Shown here: positions 1 through 11,421 of the stretch, piece after piece
How the letters are laid out: each line of letters starts with the position of its first letter
How positions within the stretch are numbered: position 1 is the stretch's first letter
Made by a program: the position numbers and the translations under genes
Notes under the pieces: model-generated
Databases searched by the model: none
Told to the model about the DNA's origin: nothing
Seen by the model: the letters and a program-made list of their open reading frames with translations, nothing else
Source of the DNA: Larus michahellis
Taxonomy: Eukaryota > Chordata > Aves > Charadriiformes > Laridae
Assembly: GCF_964199755.1 (NCBI RefSeq)
Contig: NC_133930.1
Coordinates: 56,015,962 to 56,079,961, forward strand
Length of the DNA stretch: 64,000 bases
Direction of reading: 5' to 3'

Positions 1-256
1 GCTGAAAGGTTTTTACTCTAGTCTTAGAGACCTGGAAAGCCTGAGAGCAGCCTGTTCTTCTGAAAGAAGAAATTTCCATTTCTACAATTGTTCATGGAAG
101 TAAAGTGTACACTCAGAAAATGTATTGGGAGATAAGATTTCCTTCTGTCAGTGGGCTGTTGTTTTTTTTTCCTTCTGTCAAAGAGTTTTAATGTATTAAC
201 ATTTGTATGCTTAAAGATGGTGTTTCTAACTTCTAATTTTATCCTCTGTCAAACAG
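1..256 (+). other. FKTN: FKTN intron (3' end of it)
   Basis: The window opens inside an FKTN intron. It ends with the acceptor AAACAG at 251-256 after a T-rich stretch. It contains a T run near 163-171 and nothing else recognisable. The donor and the preceding exons are outside the window. Confidence 0.8.
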
Positions 257-460
257 CACGTGGTTAGGAAGTTCCTAGGCTTAATAGCCAGTCACAATAT
301 ACCGGTGTACTTGATCGATCCTTTGATTCTGGGACTGGTTGATAAAGACATTGAACAGATCAAAAGTTCTCCTGATGGCCCTAGTCCAGAATGCAAGTAC
401 TTTTGTGCTCCAAGGGACTTCACTACGTTTGCACTCCTGGACAAAACATGGAGACATGAA
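257..460 (+). CDS. FKTN: FKTN coding exon a (stem/start of luminal domain)
   Basis: This exon is 68 whole codons, bounded by AAACAG| and |GTAAGT. It encodes the segment [20 protein letters not shown] followed by [16 protein letters not shown] and WRHE. It corresponds to human fukutin from about residue 56. The frame enters at the first base of the exon. The GTG at 260 is an ordinary valine codon, not a start. Confidence 0.95.
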
Positions 461-3400
461 GTAAGTATCTTTTCTTCAGTTCAGTACAGTGCATTCAACT
501 GTTCTATGATTTTGCAACATAATGCTTTCATGTTTGTATTAAGGCCTCTGAATTTATTGTGTGGAAATCTTGTAAAGGTATTGGCAGAGGAGACTTTTTT
601 AAAAAAAAAATAAAAGGTATCCAGGCACTAGCCTGCGTACATTAAGAGTCATTTATAGATAACTAAAAGTTTTTAGAAGCTGTCTGCTTGTAGTAAGACA
701 CCACACCAAAAACATAAAAGAAGGTGGTCTGTTAGAAAGAAAGAATGAAAACTGTAAGACTGTAATGTAGGTATAGCTGTAATAAATCTCGAGTTTGGGG
801 ATCTACCAAGGCCAAAAAGCAGGTATTGATGTGACAAGGCTGGAAAGACTATCATAGTCTGCTGGTTTACGTTTCTTTTAGTACATCCTTGTACTCAACA
901 CCATTTACACCAATGACAAACAGCTTTTTTTTTTTAAGAAAAAGCAGGAGACGTTAAAATGGTCTGTGACCACTCAAGTGAAGAGTGATGGCACTCTGGA
1001 TCTGATCAGGCGGTTGTTTTACCCATAGCTGTAAAGGAATTAAAGTAACTGAGAATAAGGTTGTGTGGCAGCACACTAATATAAATCCATCTCCCCATTC
1101 TTTGTGGCTCATTGATAATATCTGTAGCATCCAAAGGAGAAGCCGATATGCCTGTGTAAAACAGGGGTTAACGGGGGGTTCATTTAAAGGGTCTTCAGAT
1201 GCTAATGAGTTGGTTTTATATCACCCAGAATTTCATTGCCTTTTTCTATGGAAACATGAAAGCTTGTTACTTAATGCAATGTTCGGTGTTTGGTGAGATT
1301 TAAACAAGTATTTGTGTACATCATAAAAGAAGATTTTGGAGTAATTGTTCCTGTATTAGTGGTATCATTATTGAAGGACTTACAAATGCCAAGTTCAGCA
1401 CAAGAATAACTTTAGAGAACAGTTTGAGGATGCAGAGAAGGGTGCTATGTCAAGGAGCAAACCTAGCCCAAGCATGGCTTACAACATTTATTTGTTGTTT
1501 TACCGAATAGTTTGAGGGACAAAATTTAAGGCAAGGAAATGTAGTGGTTGGAATTGCATGTGGTTGCCGATCTTTAAGGTCTTGGAATTTTTTGAGTAGT
1601 TTATGCTTAGGTCTGATTATGAAATGAAAATGGGCAATAATGACAGTTAATAATAAGCATTTAGCATTCAATTTTGGTTTTTCTAATCTTTAGCTTCTCT
1701 CTCTTTCCCTTCCTTCCCACCACCCCTCATTTTTAGATGGGCCTTTTTAGAACTGCTGAGAAAATGGGGTTCCAATGGCTAAAGATTATAAACAAGGACC
1801 CCCGCTTGGACGGGATGAATGACCTGTCTGGGATTGAAATTCCCTTGCACTACATATTTAAACTGGCATCTCATGCTATTCACCTGGTGGTCTTCTATGA
1901 GAGGAGCGGTAATTATCTCTGGCATGGCCCCCTGAGACTCAAGCAACATATGGACAGGAAGTTTGTGCCTTTCCGGAAACTCCACTTCGGTCGCTACCCT
2001 GGAGCATATGAAAAGTGAGTTCAAAACAGAGGAGGGAAAAAGCCATAATGACATTTCCAAAATAACTCCTTTTTCCTGTGTATGAAATTACTCTCTTTGC
2101 TAAACTCAGGTGGTAAAATTTAGCTCATGTACGGTTCAGCCCTCAAAGTGCAGGTAAATTACAGTATGACGGTAAACCCAATTCTGTTTACCTGGAAACA
2201 AGAGCTTCCCACCATTTATAAATTAAGAATTTAAGAGGAAGTTGCTGTGTAGCCAAGTTGAAGCAGGCAGAACGATGAGAGAAGTCAAAGAAGTCATGTC
2301 CAGAGGATCTTCTGCTGGAGTCAGTAGTTTACCGTTAATATACTTAAAAGTTTGAAATCTGTTTGATAGGCATCTGTACTATCAACACAGGGGTAAAGTA
2401 GAAGTGTCAAGAGATTTAGTACTAGCTGATAGATACTTGGTGTTCTTGCTATAACAATATGTATCCAAAAGTTGAATCCAGTTACGGAACATTAAATGAA
2501 AAGGGGAAGCAACAGAAACATTCAGTAACAGTCCAAACAATCAATGTTAAAGAACATGAATAAAGAGAGGTGACATTTGTACCACAAAGACACGTGCATT
2601 GCATCTAACTCGTTCCCTTAACGTGCTGAGTGGACTCCTTTCTTTCATAAACATTTGAATTGGTGGTGTTATTTGTCCCTAGTCTTAAACTTTGCGGTAC
2701 ATTGGTAAAGTTAATGTAAATGTCTGCCTTTTCTTACAATGCTTTCAATAGCAGTGTTTCAGGAAATACAGATCATGGCAAATCTTGTCACTATTTTCAA
2801 AGACAAGCACATACCACTAGGCTTTGCGAACAGTGTTCCTATAGGGTATGTGTATACGCCATAGATTAGAGAAAACCAGCCAAACAGGTCCAAATAAATC
2901 TGTTTAACTTTTCCTTTAAAAATGACACCATTCTTTCTTCTTTTTAAAATATGGAGTCTGTACCAGTTATGTGCCTAAACATTTGAAGTTGACTCTGTTA
3001 AATAGCACATTTCATTCATTGTGAAGACTAAAGAGTTTTTAAATGCAAATAGCCTCAAGGTACAGGGTAAAATTTGGTTCTTAAGTGTGTATACTTAGAC
3101 AACTAAATAAATAGCCTGCGTTTTCAAATGCGCTGAACAAAACTCTGGACAAATTCAGTGCGAGTCATGAGTTAGTAAAGAATCAGTGATCTGACAAACT
3201 AACTGTGGGCTTATAAGCGTAGAATTTCTTTTTAAACAAAATTTTGAAGTGTATGGGGAAATTGTTGAAGCTCTTGTTGCTCCTCTTTTGTAATTGGTTT
3301 TGTGTGTATTTGGACAGAGGAACCACTGCCAGTAGCATGCATTAAGATTTTAACCTGAGCTAGTAGAAAAAATGGCTTGTGATTTGTAAATGAATTGAAT

Positions 3401-6400
3401 GGATACATTAACCCATATTTCTTTCCTTACAGGCCAGAACTTCTGCTTGTTTCCATTGATGACTTAAAAGTCCAGATTCCAAAAAATCCGTCCAATTTCC
3501 TAGAGGAGATGTCACACTCTAGATTTCTTGAATGTAGGTACAGAGAAGCTCGGGCTTTCTTTCAGGTTAGTGGTAGCGTCTCTGAGATATAATGTATTTT
3601 TTCACTGATTGACCCAAGCTTACAAACGGTTCACTGCTTTTTACCTAGATGGGACTGTTCAGATACATAAAGCTAAATACAGCCCCCGAGAGTCAATCTA
3701 CAGAGTTTAGTAAATGGTAATAAAACTAAAACTTTAACTGAAAGTCACGGTCTGTCTTTTTCACTTGTGAGTGCATTTTTTTCCATTTTCCAAAACTTCA
3801 AAGAGAAGAAGTGACCAACACGTCCACAGTTCTCATGATTAAATAGATTTCATGTAAATAAGACTAAGAAGATTTTCCTTATGGAAATTCCCAAAGTTCT
3901 GAGTAATACTTCATTTTATATTCTTTTGAACTGTGCACTGCAGTTCCATATTCCTAGTTCAGTTTGTTTGAAATGGTATATTCCTGCTGTAACGACTTAT
4001 TTTGTTGCTTTTTGACCATGTAAACTAATGTTTTTACCACTACTTAGAGCAGTATTTTTAGAGTATTGCTACCTGATTTAGCAGATAGTAGAACACTTTC
4101 TGCTGCAGTATGGGGAGGGAAGGGAAGACCATCTTTGTCCAGTCTAGCAGGCTGTAGTTCCCCATATGTGTAGCAGGAGGGTTACTGAACCCAAGGGCAC
4201 CTGTGTGTTGTCACTGCCCCTGTAGAGAACAGAAATTGTAAGCATGCTGCACTGCAGCTGTAAAACCTCCAGGCAGTAATTGCCTCAGGCAGAGCAAATG
4301 TACCTCAGAAGGTATATTGAATTTTTCTGGAGCTTTAATATTGAAATAAGCAAGCAGCAGGCATCTGTTTTGAAAAGTAAGTGTTCATTTCAACTGTTGC
4401 CCAAGAGCTCTTACTGAAATCAGTCATGAAGCTGAGTGGTGAGTGGTACATTGTTCCTGTATTTGATTTAGTAACGTTTGCCCAGGCTGAGTTGTTGCTT
4501 TTGGCTTTGCATTAACAGAGAATCTTGCCACAGTTGTAACTGGAAGACAGGCATGATTTTCTGTTCACGTTGTTTCTGCTCTGTGGCAGAAGTTGCCAAC
4601 ATCCGCTTGTAACACTTGGTGGCGCCAAATAAACTACTGTGCTGGAAGTAACTGATTCCGTCCCTGTTCTCCCCCAGGACTCTGAGTATCGACTTCAGCC
4701 TGTGCAGAACTAGAGTTCATCTGTGGTGTTCCCAAGTGCTGATAATCAGCGTCTAATACATATATTCTTGTTCTATTTTACTGTGACTTTACATTCTACT
4801 AGTTTGAAAAAACCGAAGATTGATGTTTTAGAGTTTAAATTTTAACTTGTCATTCCAGTGCATGTTCTCAAACTGGGCTGTGTATGTGAAAACAGATACT
4901 GCCCGGATATTAGTTAAGTAAATTTTTAAAGGTGATTTTTGTCTTGGGACACTGAAAAATGAAGAGACAAGTTTGTTCCCTGACAATAAGTTGCATAGTC
5001 TTCCTTTGCCTTCCAGCTCTATCCTGATGATGCCTCTCTTGATGCAGTAGAGTTCAGAAAAAAAGCAAAATCCTTGCTCCATCTGGCTGCCCTGACACTG
5101 AATAACTTAGGAGTAAAGTTCTGGCTGAGCAGTGGAACATGCCTTGGTAAAACATTTGTGTTATGTTTCATTTTTAAACTCGTCTGAAATTTTAAACATT
5201 TCATCCTCTGTTGCTTGTGATGTCAGCTGAGGTTAAATGTACCAGGTTGGAAAGTAATACATGGCATAAGCTGTATTGAAATAGATGTTTTTGCACCTGA
5301 CAAAATGCTTTTTCTTAGAAACTTGAGCCTTGGAGATGCTGAGCAAATTTCCAGTGAAGCATTTAATGTTGTTAGCAATTATCTGTGTTGGGTTGATCAC
5401 TGCTTAGAGAGTAATCAGCAGTTCTTTAAATTGTGTGAATTGGAATTTACTTAAATGCTAGTTGGACAACACAGTGATGGATAGACTCTCACCTGGCTTT
5501 TCTTCCCATGCAATTTGGTGCTTATCACTGACTTTTAAAATATAGTTTACATTTATTTATTTATTTATTTATATTAAAATGCATCCTTTTAATAAAATAT
5601 CAGTATAGTGGAGTAGGTACTGGAAGTTTTCAATTCTGCTGAAGATGGAAGTAGTAGTACCTTATCACTGGTGAAGATTCTTTTATTACTGGAATAGGTA
5701 GTGAGTGCTCATGTGTGTGCATATTTGACTTGTATTTGTTTAGTCCTAGGGTATATAATTTTCAGAATGAACAGTTACTAAAAGCTGCTTTAATGAAACA
5801 GATAAAAGGATGTCCCATTTCTTGGCGTACTGTTTTGCAGTGGTGATTGAAAGATGATTAACATCTCAGATATTATTTAAAGTAATAGTCTCAAATTAAA
5901 AGCAGAGCTCTAGCCTTGTGCCTGTTCATTGCTGATTAGATTTGGGCCCAGATAAAGAATATTTTTTTTTTTAAAGACATTTAGATTACAAAACTGAAGA
6001 TATTTTATCTTTGAAAGAGATAGTGTTTTCTCTCTCATTCTTGGCTTTCTGGAGAAAAGAGCTGGCTATAAGTGAGTAACATTTGTTTTCTTCCACGTGG
6101 TTCCTTTCATACTAGAGAAAGGCAGAAGTCTTGTTTATAGCCTCATTCAAAGATCTCTGCCGGGTGACCTTATGGCAGTTCATTTTTATGTTGCTTTTGT
6201 TCTGTTGATATATTTCTCACGTTCCTGAATTAAATAGTTTGGTTTTTTCCTTTTTTTTTTCCCTCTTTTTTTTCTCCTCAGGCTGGTATAGACAGTGCAA
6301 TGTCATTCCTCACAGCAAAGATGTGGATTTGGGAGTCTTCATAAGGGACTACAAAGCAGATATCATTCCAGCCTTTCAGAAAGCAGGGTTACCACTGAAG

Positions 6401-9400
6401 CACAAATTTGGCAAGGTACATATATAATGAACAGTTTGCTTCATATGTCTTTATGTAGGTTTGTAAATTTGAGTACAGCTGCAGATCACTTATGTACACG
6501 TGGGTATCTGAAGTCTCTTCAGCAGCCATTTAGTATTAGGGTTTTACCTAAACATATAATCTTGATGCTTTTTGTGTGTTTTGTTGGACAGCGTGTGAGA
6601 AAATACCCTTCTTACTAGCTTCAGCCCTGTTTGGAGAATCTGAATTCCACCACAGAAGAAGTTTTTAATAAGTTTTAAAGGGGTCTAATCTGTGTTGGTG
6701 GTGCTAGGGAAATTTAAGAGTCAAGGTAGAACCTAGTTTTTGAGAGTGGATGGGCCTCATCGTATGGGAGGATTGGTGGTAGCTCTGAGGTTATCTGTAG
6801 CCCTGTATGTAAAACTAGCAGAAAGGAAGGATGGCTTAAGGGGGCACCGGTCTTGTTCATTATTAGTTTATGTGAATCTTTATTTAGCTTTTTCAGAGTG
6901 TAGGCTGCAGAATGGTAGAGAGAAACAAAGTTACAGGAATATGAAGGTTGAGCCACAGTACAAGTGATACATTATTATTGATGCTATTGAGTGTTTTATC
7001 ATAGAGGAAATACGTTGAGTGAAGTCGCCTACTAATCACGTATTTATTCACTGAGATTGTTTTGCTTGTGCCAGAGGACAAAGGGATAGTGCTGAAGCCT
7101 TTGGGGCTAGAGGGAGGAAAGACAAGGTAGTCCCACTGAGGTGCAGAAAATTTCCAATGTTCTCAAGGCATGAAAAAAAAAAAAGAAATTGCGGAGTTAG
7201 TGTATTTCCTTCAGGCAGAGGAGTCACCCTGCCTACCTGATCAAACCTGCTGATATAAGTAGCTTTGTATTTTTATGAGTATATACAGCGTGTATTTTTG
7301 TCTTGCAGGTAGAAGACAGCTTGGAACTCTCTTTCCAGGGAGAAGGTGATATAAAACTTGATATTTTTTTCTTCTATGAAGAGGATGACCACATATGGAA
7401 TGGTGGAACTCAGGCCAAATCGGGCAAGAAATTTAAGTATGAACTGGATTCGTACCTCTAGTAGGAAAGAAATTAAACAAGTTAGTGTATGGTGTTGGCA
7501 TGTTGTGTGTTGTTGCCTAGCAAAGTCTGTGCTCTTTGTGGATCAGTTATCAGAGGAGAATCAGTGGGGATTTTGCACTTTGAGACCAGGTAAGTAGAAA
7601 GAGAACAGCACTATGCCTTACTAGAGGGATGCTGGACTTGTAAAATGTGGATTCTCTTGTGAAACTCAAAGCAATGCTGGCATGTCACATATCAAGCAGA
7701 TCTTATCTGGACTGTGACAAGCTCTGAGTTAAATAAACAGCTAAGATGACAAAGAAATCTGTAAAACTATGTTTGTAGCACAAACTAATCTCACAGGAAA
7801 AGGTGAATCCTTAGGTATCCATCTTGATGATGGAGCATTATGGCAGAAAGCCTCAACTGTCCTTGCAAAGTAAACAAAGTTTTGGATTTGGTGGTAACTT
7901 TGGAAACTTTATTGACTGTAATGTTTTGACAGCAATGCAGATGACTACTGCAGACCTTGTTGTTCATGTTTGAAAATGGAATTTTAAATAAGATCCCACA
8001 TTTCATACCTTTCAGTATTAAATCAGCAAATAAGTACAACAGCTCCCTCATCTACTCAGCAAACTGAATATAGGTTTTGATAATTAGATTTGTTTCTTTC
8101 CATCACGCACTTTAGCTCAGAAAGAGACAGTTGCAAACTAGTTGAAAACCTTGTTGACTTCGACAGGATTTATTATCTTTCATATTTTGCCTGAACAGTA
8201 TTTGCTTATCTTTAGCTAATGGGAGCTCAGTGAACACTGCCATCCAAATGGTGATAATGTCTGAGTCCTTGTCTTAGTTATCTTTCTTTTGAAATGATAA
8301 ACAAAGATCGGGGAAGTTACTTTGATGACTAGAGTCAAAAGGCACACTTAGAAATAGATTAAAGTATATGACTTTGATTTGACTGGTGCCATGCATGAGA
8401 ATAGAAGGTAGATGTGCTATGTGCTAATAGAAAGTAGGCGTGCTATGGTCCACCTCCTGTACCCTAGGATATTACAGCTCTTTCGGAACTCCAGCTTTCA
8501 TAAAACACTTTTCCTTTCCTTGTAGCCTAGTACTTATTTTTGGTGGTAATTTTTTTCAAAGTTTACAAACATGGCTTTTTAGTTCAATAAGAACTAATTT
8601 GCTTAAACATAGTAGTGTAAGGAAGCCTGTCATTCTGAACTGGTGTTTCTAAGGCATATCTTACTGTAATTAATCCATACCGAAAAGGAGCAAGAAAACT
8701 GCTTATTTACCATTACAAAGGCCTCGAGCCCTGACAGAAGATGGCTGTTCAGAATGTTTAGCCAAATAATTCCAGACATGTATTATTCCAAATACCTTCT
8801 CAGAAAGAGAGAAAATATCACAGCTTTGTAGCTGTGAGAAGTGATGATTTAGCATGCTTGATCTAAATGCCTGCAACACCAGAATGACCCTCAACTTTGC
8901 TTAGTCTTCGTCCCTTTCAAAATTTTGGGGGAAGGTAAAGTGAGGTGGTCAGTCAAAAGACAAGGGATTGTTTAATCATGCTGAATCCTAAATCCGCTTT
9001 AACAATTTTAAAGGAAACTCATCAGCTGTTTATGTGGTATCAGAAGAGATACTGGTTGCTACTAGATCATCACAGATAGGGTGAGAGTTCTACTGTAAGG
9101 TATTTATGTTTTAAAAATGAAAGGTAAAAGACATTTTCTTCAGAAAGCTAAATATTTGCATTGGCATACTTTCTATATGTCTTGATAAATAAAAGTATGA
9201 GGAATGAAAGTATTTCTCAGTCTCTAAAAGATTTTTCGTTAGTTATATTTAGTCTCTGTTGGAGAGCTGGTTTCTAAACCTTACAAGTATGGCTGTATGG
9301 TTTGCGTTTTCATGTACACAAATACTTCCTCAACACTGCAGACACGAGCAAGCACGTACGTCCTCCTTATCTTGGCTTGAAGTTATGGCAGTTGAGACTT

Positions 9401-11421
9401 CCTGTTTGTTTACAAAATTAGTGCTGGACAGTTGCGTTCTTCAGGAGAGAACAAGTATTTACAAAAACTGAATCTGGGAATCAAATCTATACTGTATGCT
9501 TTAATCTTCAAATAGGCTCTTAAGATAGAGGAATTTGTGTAAGCATAGAATCTTTCCAGTACAGAGATTGATGAGACTGAAATTGTAAGAAAAAATGGTG
9601 AGCAGTGTATATGTGCAAGAGTACGTAGCCTTATTCCAGCCACTTGGAATGAGCAAATGATGAACAAGGATTCCAGTACTGTGAAGCATCACTGAAAGCT
9701 ACATCTTTCATCAGTGAATGTAAACATTTGGTTTTAATAATAGTTAAACAATTACTTTAGTGAAATTTCCAACTGACTTTTTAATTTGTGGATTAGTTTA
9801 TTTAAATTACCTGTTTGTTCTCCTTAGAATTATTACTTAGAGTTCACTTGCTGGAGGATATATTATTTCAGTGGGTTGCTGATAGCTTTTCTGTATGCAC
9901 GCCCACTGCAATTCTGACGGATGAACAATTTCCTGGGTTAATAACAGCTAAATAGCTGTTTGATGGTTATAGATCCACTAATAAAGTTTCTTTACCTTGT
10001 TTTTCCCCTTGCTTGATGTGGGGTTTTTTGGGTTTTTATTTTAGTTTAGAGCTAATGAGTAGTCTCCGGATATATATTCAAAAGGGATTGATCACTTTTT
10101 TTCTCTCCCTCCATTTAAGGCGTAAAAGCAAGGTTTTATTTTCTGAAACTGTTTGCTCGGTGCTTAGAAATAAAATTACCTTTATGCTTAGAGGAACATG
10201 TGGGGTTTCTAATTCATGCAAACGTACAAATCTTTTAACCTTCCTTTTCAAAAGGTTTAATGCTTATGGTTTCATTTTAAGCTGCGAAAAGGAAATTCAA
10301 GATCACTTTTTTGCTGTGGAAGAATTCACAGCTTCAGAAGTGGGAATGATCCTCTGCAGGAGTAGTACATATGCTTTGGTATTTACTTATTTAACACATG
10401 GACTTTGACGCTGTGCTTCTGTAGGATGTCATTCTGACCAAACTGTGAAATTTACCTGTAAACTTTGCTGCTGTAAGCATACTTATAGGTAGGGCTTATG
10501 TTTGACCTTCTGCAGAAAGCAACAGGTAAAGAAGAAGGTCAGTTTGGTAGAATAAATTATTTTTAAAGTCTGAATGGGCCAAGAAGGTTTCAGAAAGTAC
10601 AGGGTGGCAGCTGCATCTTAATTTTTTGTAGCTTCTCCAAGTCTGGCACCATGTTTAAACATGATTACTGAAGGGAAATTGCATGCTTTGTTTGTTAAGA
10701 TTGAAGAAAGGTAAAAACGTGTTTTTAAAAAAGGCCTGACTCATAATAAAATACTCAATGCTGCTTTTATCAAAATCTCCCCCAAAAAATAAAGTTTATC
10801 ATCCTCTTGACACCCTTCTAAATGAGGTAACTATTAAATCCAGTTTCTAAGTGGAAAAGTTGAGACAGGGACTAAGTGATTTCCTATAGGTGGTAGAATA
10901 TGGAAATTCTACCCATATTGGGAAGAATATAGGTAGAATTTTTCCCAATATGGGAATAAACAGCAAAAGAATTAGAAATGCTCTTTCCTAAGAACATGTG
11001 GCAAATGTTAACCAATTACTGTTGATAATAGCACCCCTGGCCTGTATGTTAATAATATTTCGTGGATAGAAAATTACAAAATAAGAAAAAAAAACAATTA
11101 TAAATGTAGCATGGCCACTTGCTGCAGTTGTTTGCTCTCTCCATGAACTTATTTAGAGGTGTATTTCAGTCTTCTGCCAGTGACCGTGTTCTTTTGTTAT
11201 GACACAGGTATCTCTTTCCAAAGTTCACTCTGTGTTGGACTGAATTTGTAGAACTCAAGGTACACGTGCCCTGTGAAACCCTTCAGTATGTTGAAGCCAA
11301 CTATGGCCCAGACTGGAAGGTTCCTGTGAAGACATGGGACTGGAAAAGCTCACCGTCCAATGTGCAGTACAACGGTGTCTGGCCCGTCGATGAGTGGGAT
11401 GATGTCATTCAAATCTACTGA
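257..11421 (+). CDS. FKTN: FKTN (fukutin), 3' part of gene: seven coding exons, incomplete at 5' end
   Basis: Fukutin is a Golgi type II membrane ribitol-5-phosphate transferase. It uses CDP-ribitol to add the first ribitol-phosphate to the core M3 glycan of alpha-dystroglycan, ahead of FKRP. Seven exons with GT/AG borders join in one frame (204+278+133+130+134+128+214 nt = 406 codons plus TGA). The product aligns without net length change to human fukutin from about residue 56 to 461. Seen in it: the [10 protein letters not shown] segment, GTEIPLHYI-like [10 protein letters not shown], the HSRF..CRY.EARAFFQ block, the LicD/nucleotidyltransferase signature [14 protein letters not shown], the acidic DVD motif in SKDVDLGVF (metal/nucleotide site), and the C-terminal WDWKSSP...EWDDVIQIY. 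The cytoplasmic tail and signal anchor are encoded upstream of the window. No frameshift or internal stop is present, so the gene looks functional. TAL2 follows downstream on the same strand. Confidence 0.97.
461..1736 (+). other. FKTN: FKTN intron
   Basis: Intron between GTAAGT at 461 and TTTTAG at 1731-1736, the latter preceded by a pyrimidine-rich tract from about 1694. An A-run (600-610) creates an AATAAA hexamer at 609-614; there is no other sign of an intronic polyadenylation site. No repeats or other genes were recognised. Confidence 0.9.
1737..2014 (+). CDS. FKTN: FKTN coding exon b
   Basis: This exon is 278 nt, bounded by TTTTAG| and |GTGAGT. It encodes [17 protein letters not shown] through [21 protein letters not shown] and [15 protein letters not shown] [10 protein letters not shown]. 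The last codon is split: AA here plus G in the next exon gives Lys. The ATG at 1737 is an internal methionine. Confidence 0.96.
2015..3432 (+). other. FKTN: FKTN intron
   Basis: 1.4 kb AT-rich intron between GTGAGT (2015) and TTACAG (3427-3432). I saw no repeats, genes or strong motifs in it. Confidence 0.9.
3433..3565 (+). CDS. FKTN: FKTN coding exon c
   Basis: This exon is 133 nt, bounded by TTACAG| and |GTTAGT. It completes the split Lys codon, then encodes [17 protein letters not shown] and [17 protein letters not shown]. It ends on a whole codon (CAG). The HSRF-ECRY-EARAFFQ block is a highly conserved part of fukutin. Confidence 0.96.
3566..5016 (+). other. FKTN: FKTN intron
   Basis: Intron between GTTAGT (3566) and TTCCAG (5011-5016). 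No repeats or genes were recognised. Confidence 0.9.
5017..5146 (+). CDS. FKTN: FKTN coding exon d (start of LicD-like catalytic domain)
   Basis: This exon is 130 nt, bounded by TTCCAG| and |GTAAAA. It encodes [18 protein letters not shown] then [20 protein letters not shown] and GTCL. The final G is the first base of a split Gly codon. WLSSGTCLG is the glycine/serine signature at the start of the nucleotidyltransferase core in the fukutin/FKRP/LicD family. The donor GTAAAA is only moderate. Confidence 0.96.
5147..6281 (+). other. FKTN: FKTN intron with (ATTT)n microsatellite and long pyrimidine tract
   Basis: Intron between GTAAAA (5147) and CTCAG (6277-6281). It holds a short ATTT tandem repeat at 5551-5572. 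It ends in an unusually long, almost pure pyrimidine tract from about 6242 to 6280 in front of the acceptor. Confidence 0.9.
5551..5572. repeat. (ATTT)n microsatellite
   Basis: About five tandem ATTT units inside an FKTN intron, seen directly. Confidence 0.85.
6282..6415 (+). CDS. FKTN: FKTN coding exon e (DVD motif)
   Basis: This exon is 134 nt, bounded by CTCAG| and |GTACAT. It completes the split Gly codon, then reads [39 protein letters not shown] and HKFGK. The DVD acidic motif is the proposed metal-coordinating/catalytic site of fukutin. The exon ends on a whole Lys codon. Confidence 0.97.
6416..7308 (+). other. FKTN: FKTN intron
   Basis: 0.9 kb intron between GTACAT (6416) and TTGCAG (7303-7308). 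It contains an A-run near 7172-7183. No genes or repeats were recognised. Confidence 0.9.
7309..7436 (+). CDS. FKTN: FKTN coding exon f
   Basis: This exon is 128 nt, bounded by TTGCAG| and |GTATGA. It encodes [20 protein letters not shown], then [20 protein letters not shown] and KFK with the last Lys split (AA|G). The LDIFFFYEE stretch carries the second conserved acidic cluster of the family. The donor GTATGA after AA is weak, but it is the only position that keeps the frame and matches the family sequence. Read-through meets a stop nine codons later, counting the split Lys codon as the first. Confidence 0.95.
7437..11207 (+). other. FKTN: FKTN last intron (3.8 kb)
   Basis: The longest FKTN intron in the window, between GTATGA (7437) and GACACAG (11201-11207). 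It holds an imperfect tandem duplication of about 26 bp near 8400-8450 and a nested inverted repeat at 10892-10954. I saw no CR1 copies or other genes. A 131-codon open frame at 10013-10408 has no recognisable features. Confidence 0.88.
10892..10954. repeat. Nested inverted repeats (potential hairpin)
   Basis: CCCATATTGGGAA at 10912-10924 is repeated exactly in inverse at 10942-10954, with a 17-bp spacer. Overlapping it, GGTAGAAT (10892-10899) is inverted at 10906-10913 and appears again directly at 10932-10939. The structure could fold as a 13-bp-stem hairpin. No element type was recognised. Confidence 0.85.
11208..11421 (+). CDS. FKTN: FKTN terminal coding exon
   Basis: The acceptor GACACAG precedes G, which completes the split Lys codon. 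The exon reads [20 protein letters not shown], then [20 protein letters not shown] and TWDW...EWDDVIQIY, then TGA at 11419-11421. The C terminus ends at the same residue as human fukutin, so the protein is full length at this end. The 3'UTR follows. Confidence 0.97.

Noticed and set aside
260..262. GTG as a translation start for the first frame
   Set aside because: It is an internal valine codon of an FKTN exon that is open at its 5' splice border.
10013..10408. 131-codon open frame in the last FKTN intron, possibly an extra exon
   Set aside because: FKTN exons on either side join in frame without it and match the family with no gap; no domain is recognisable.
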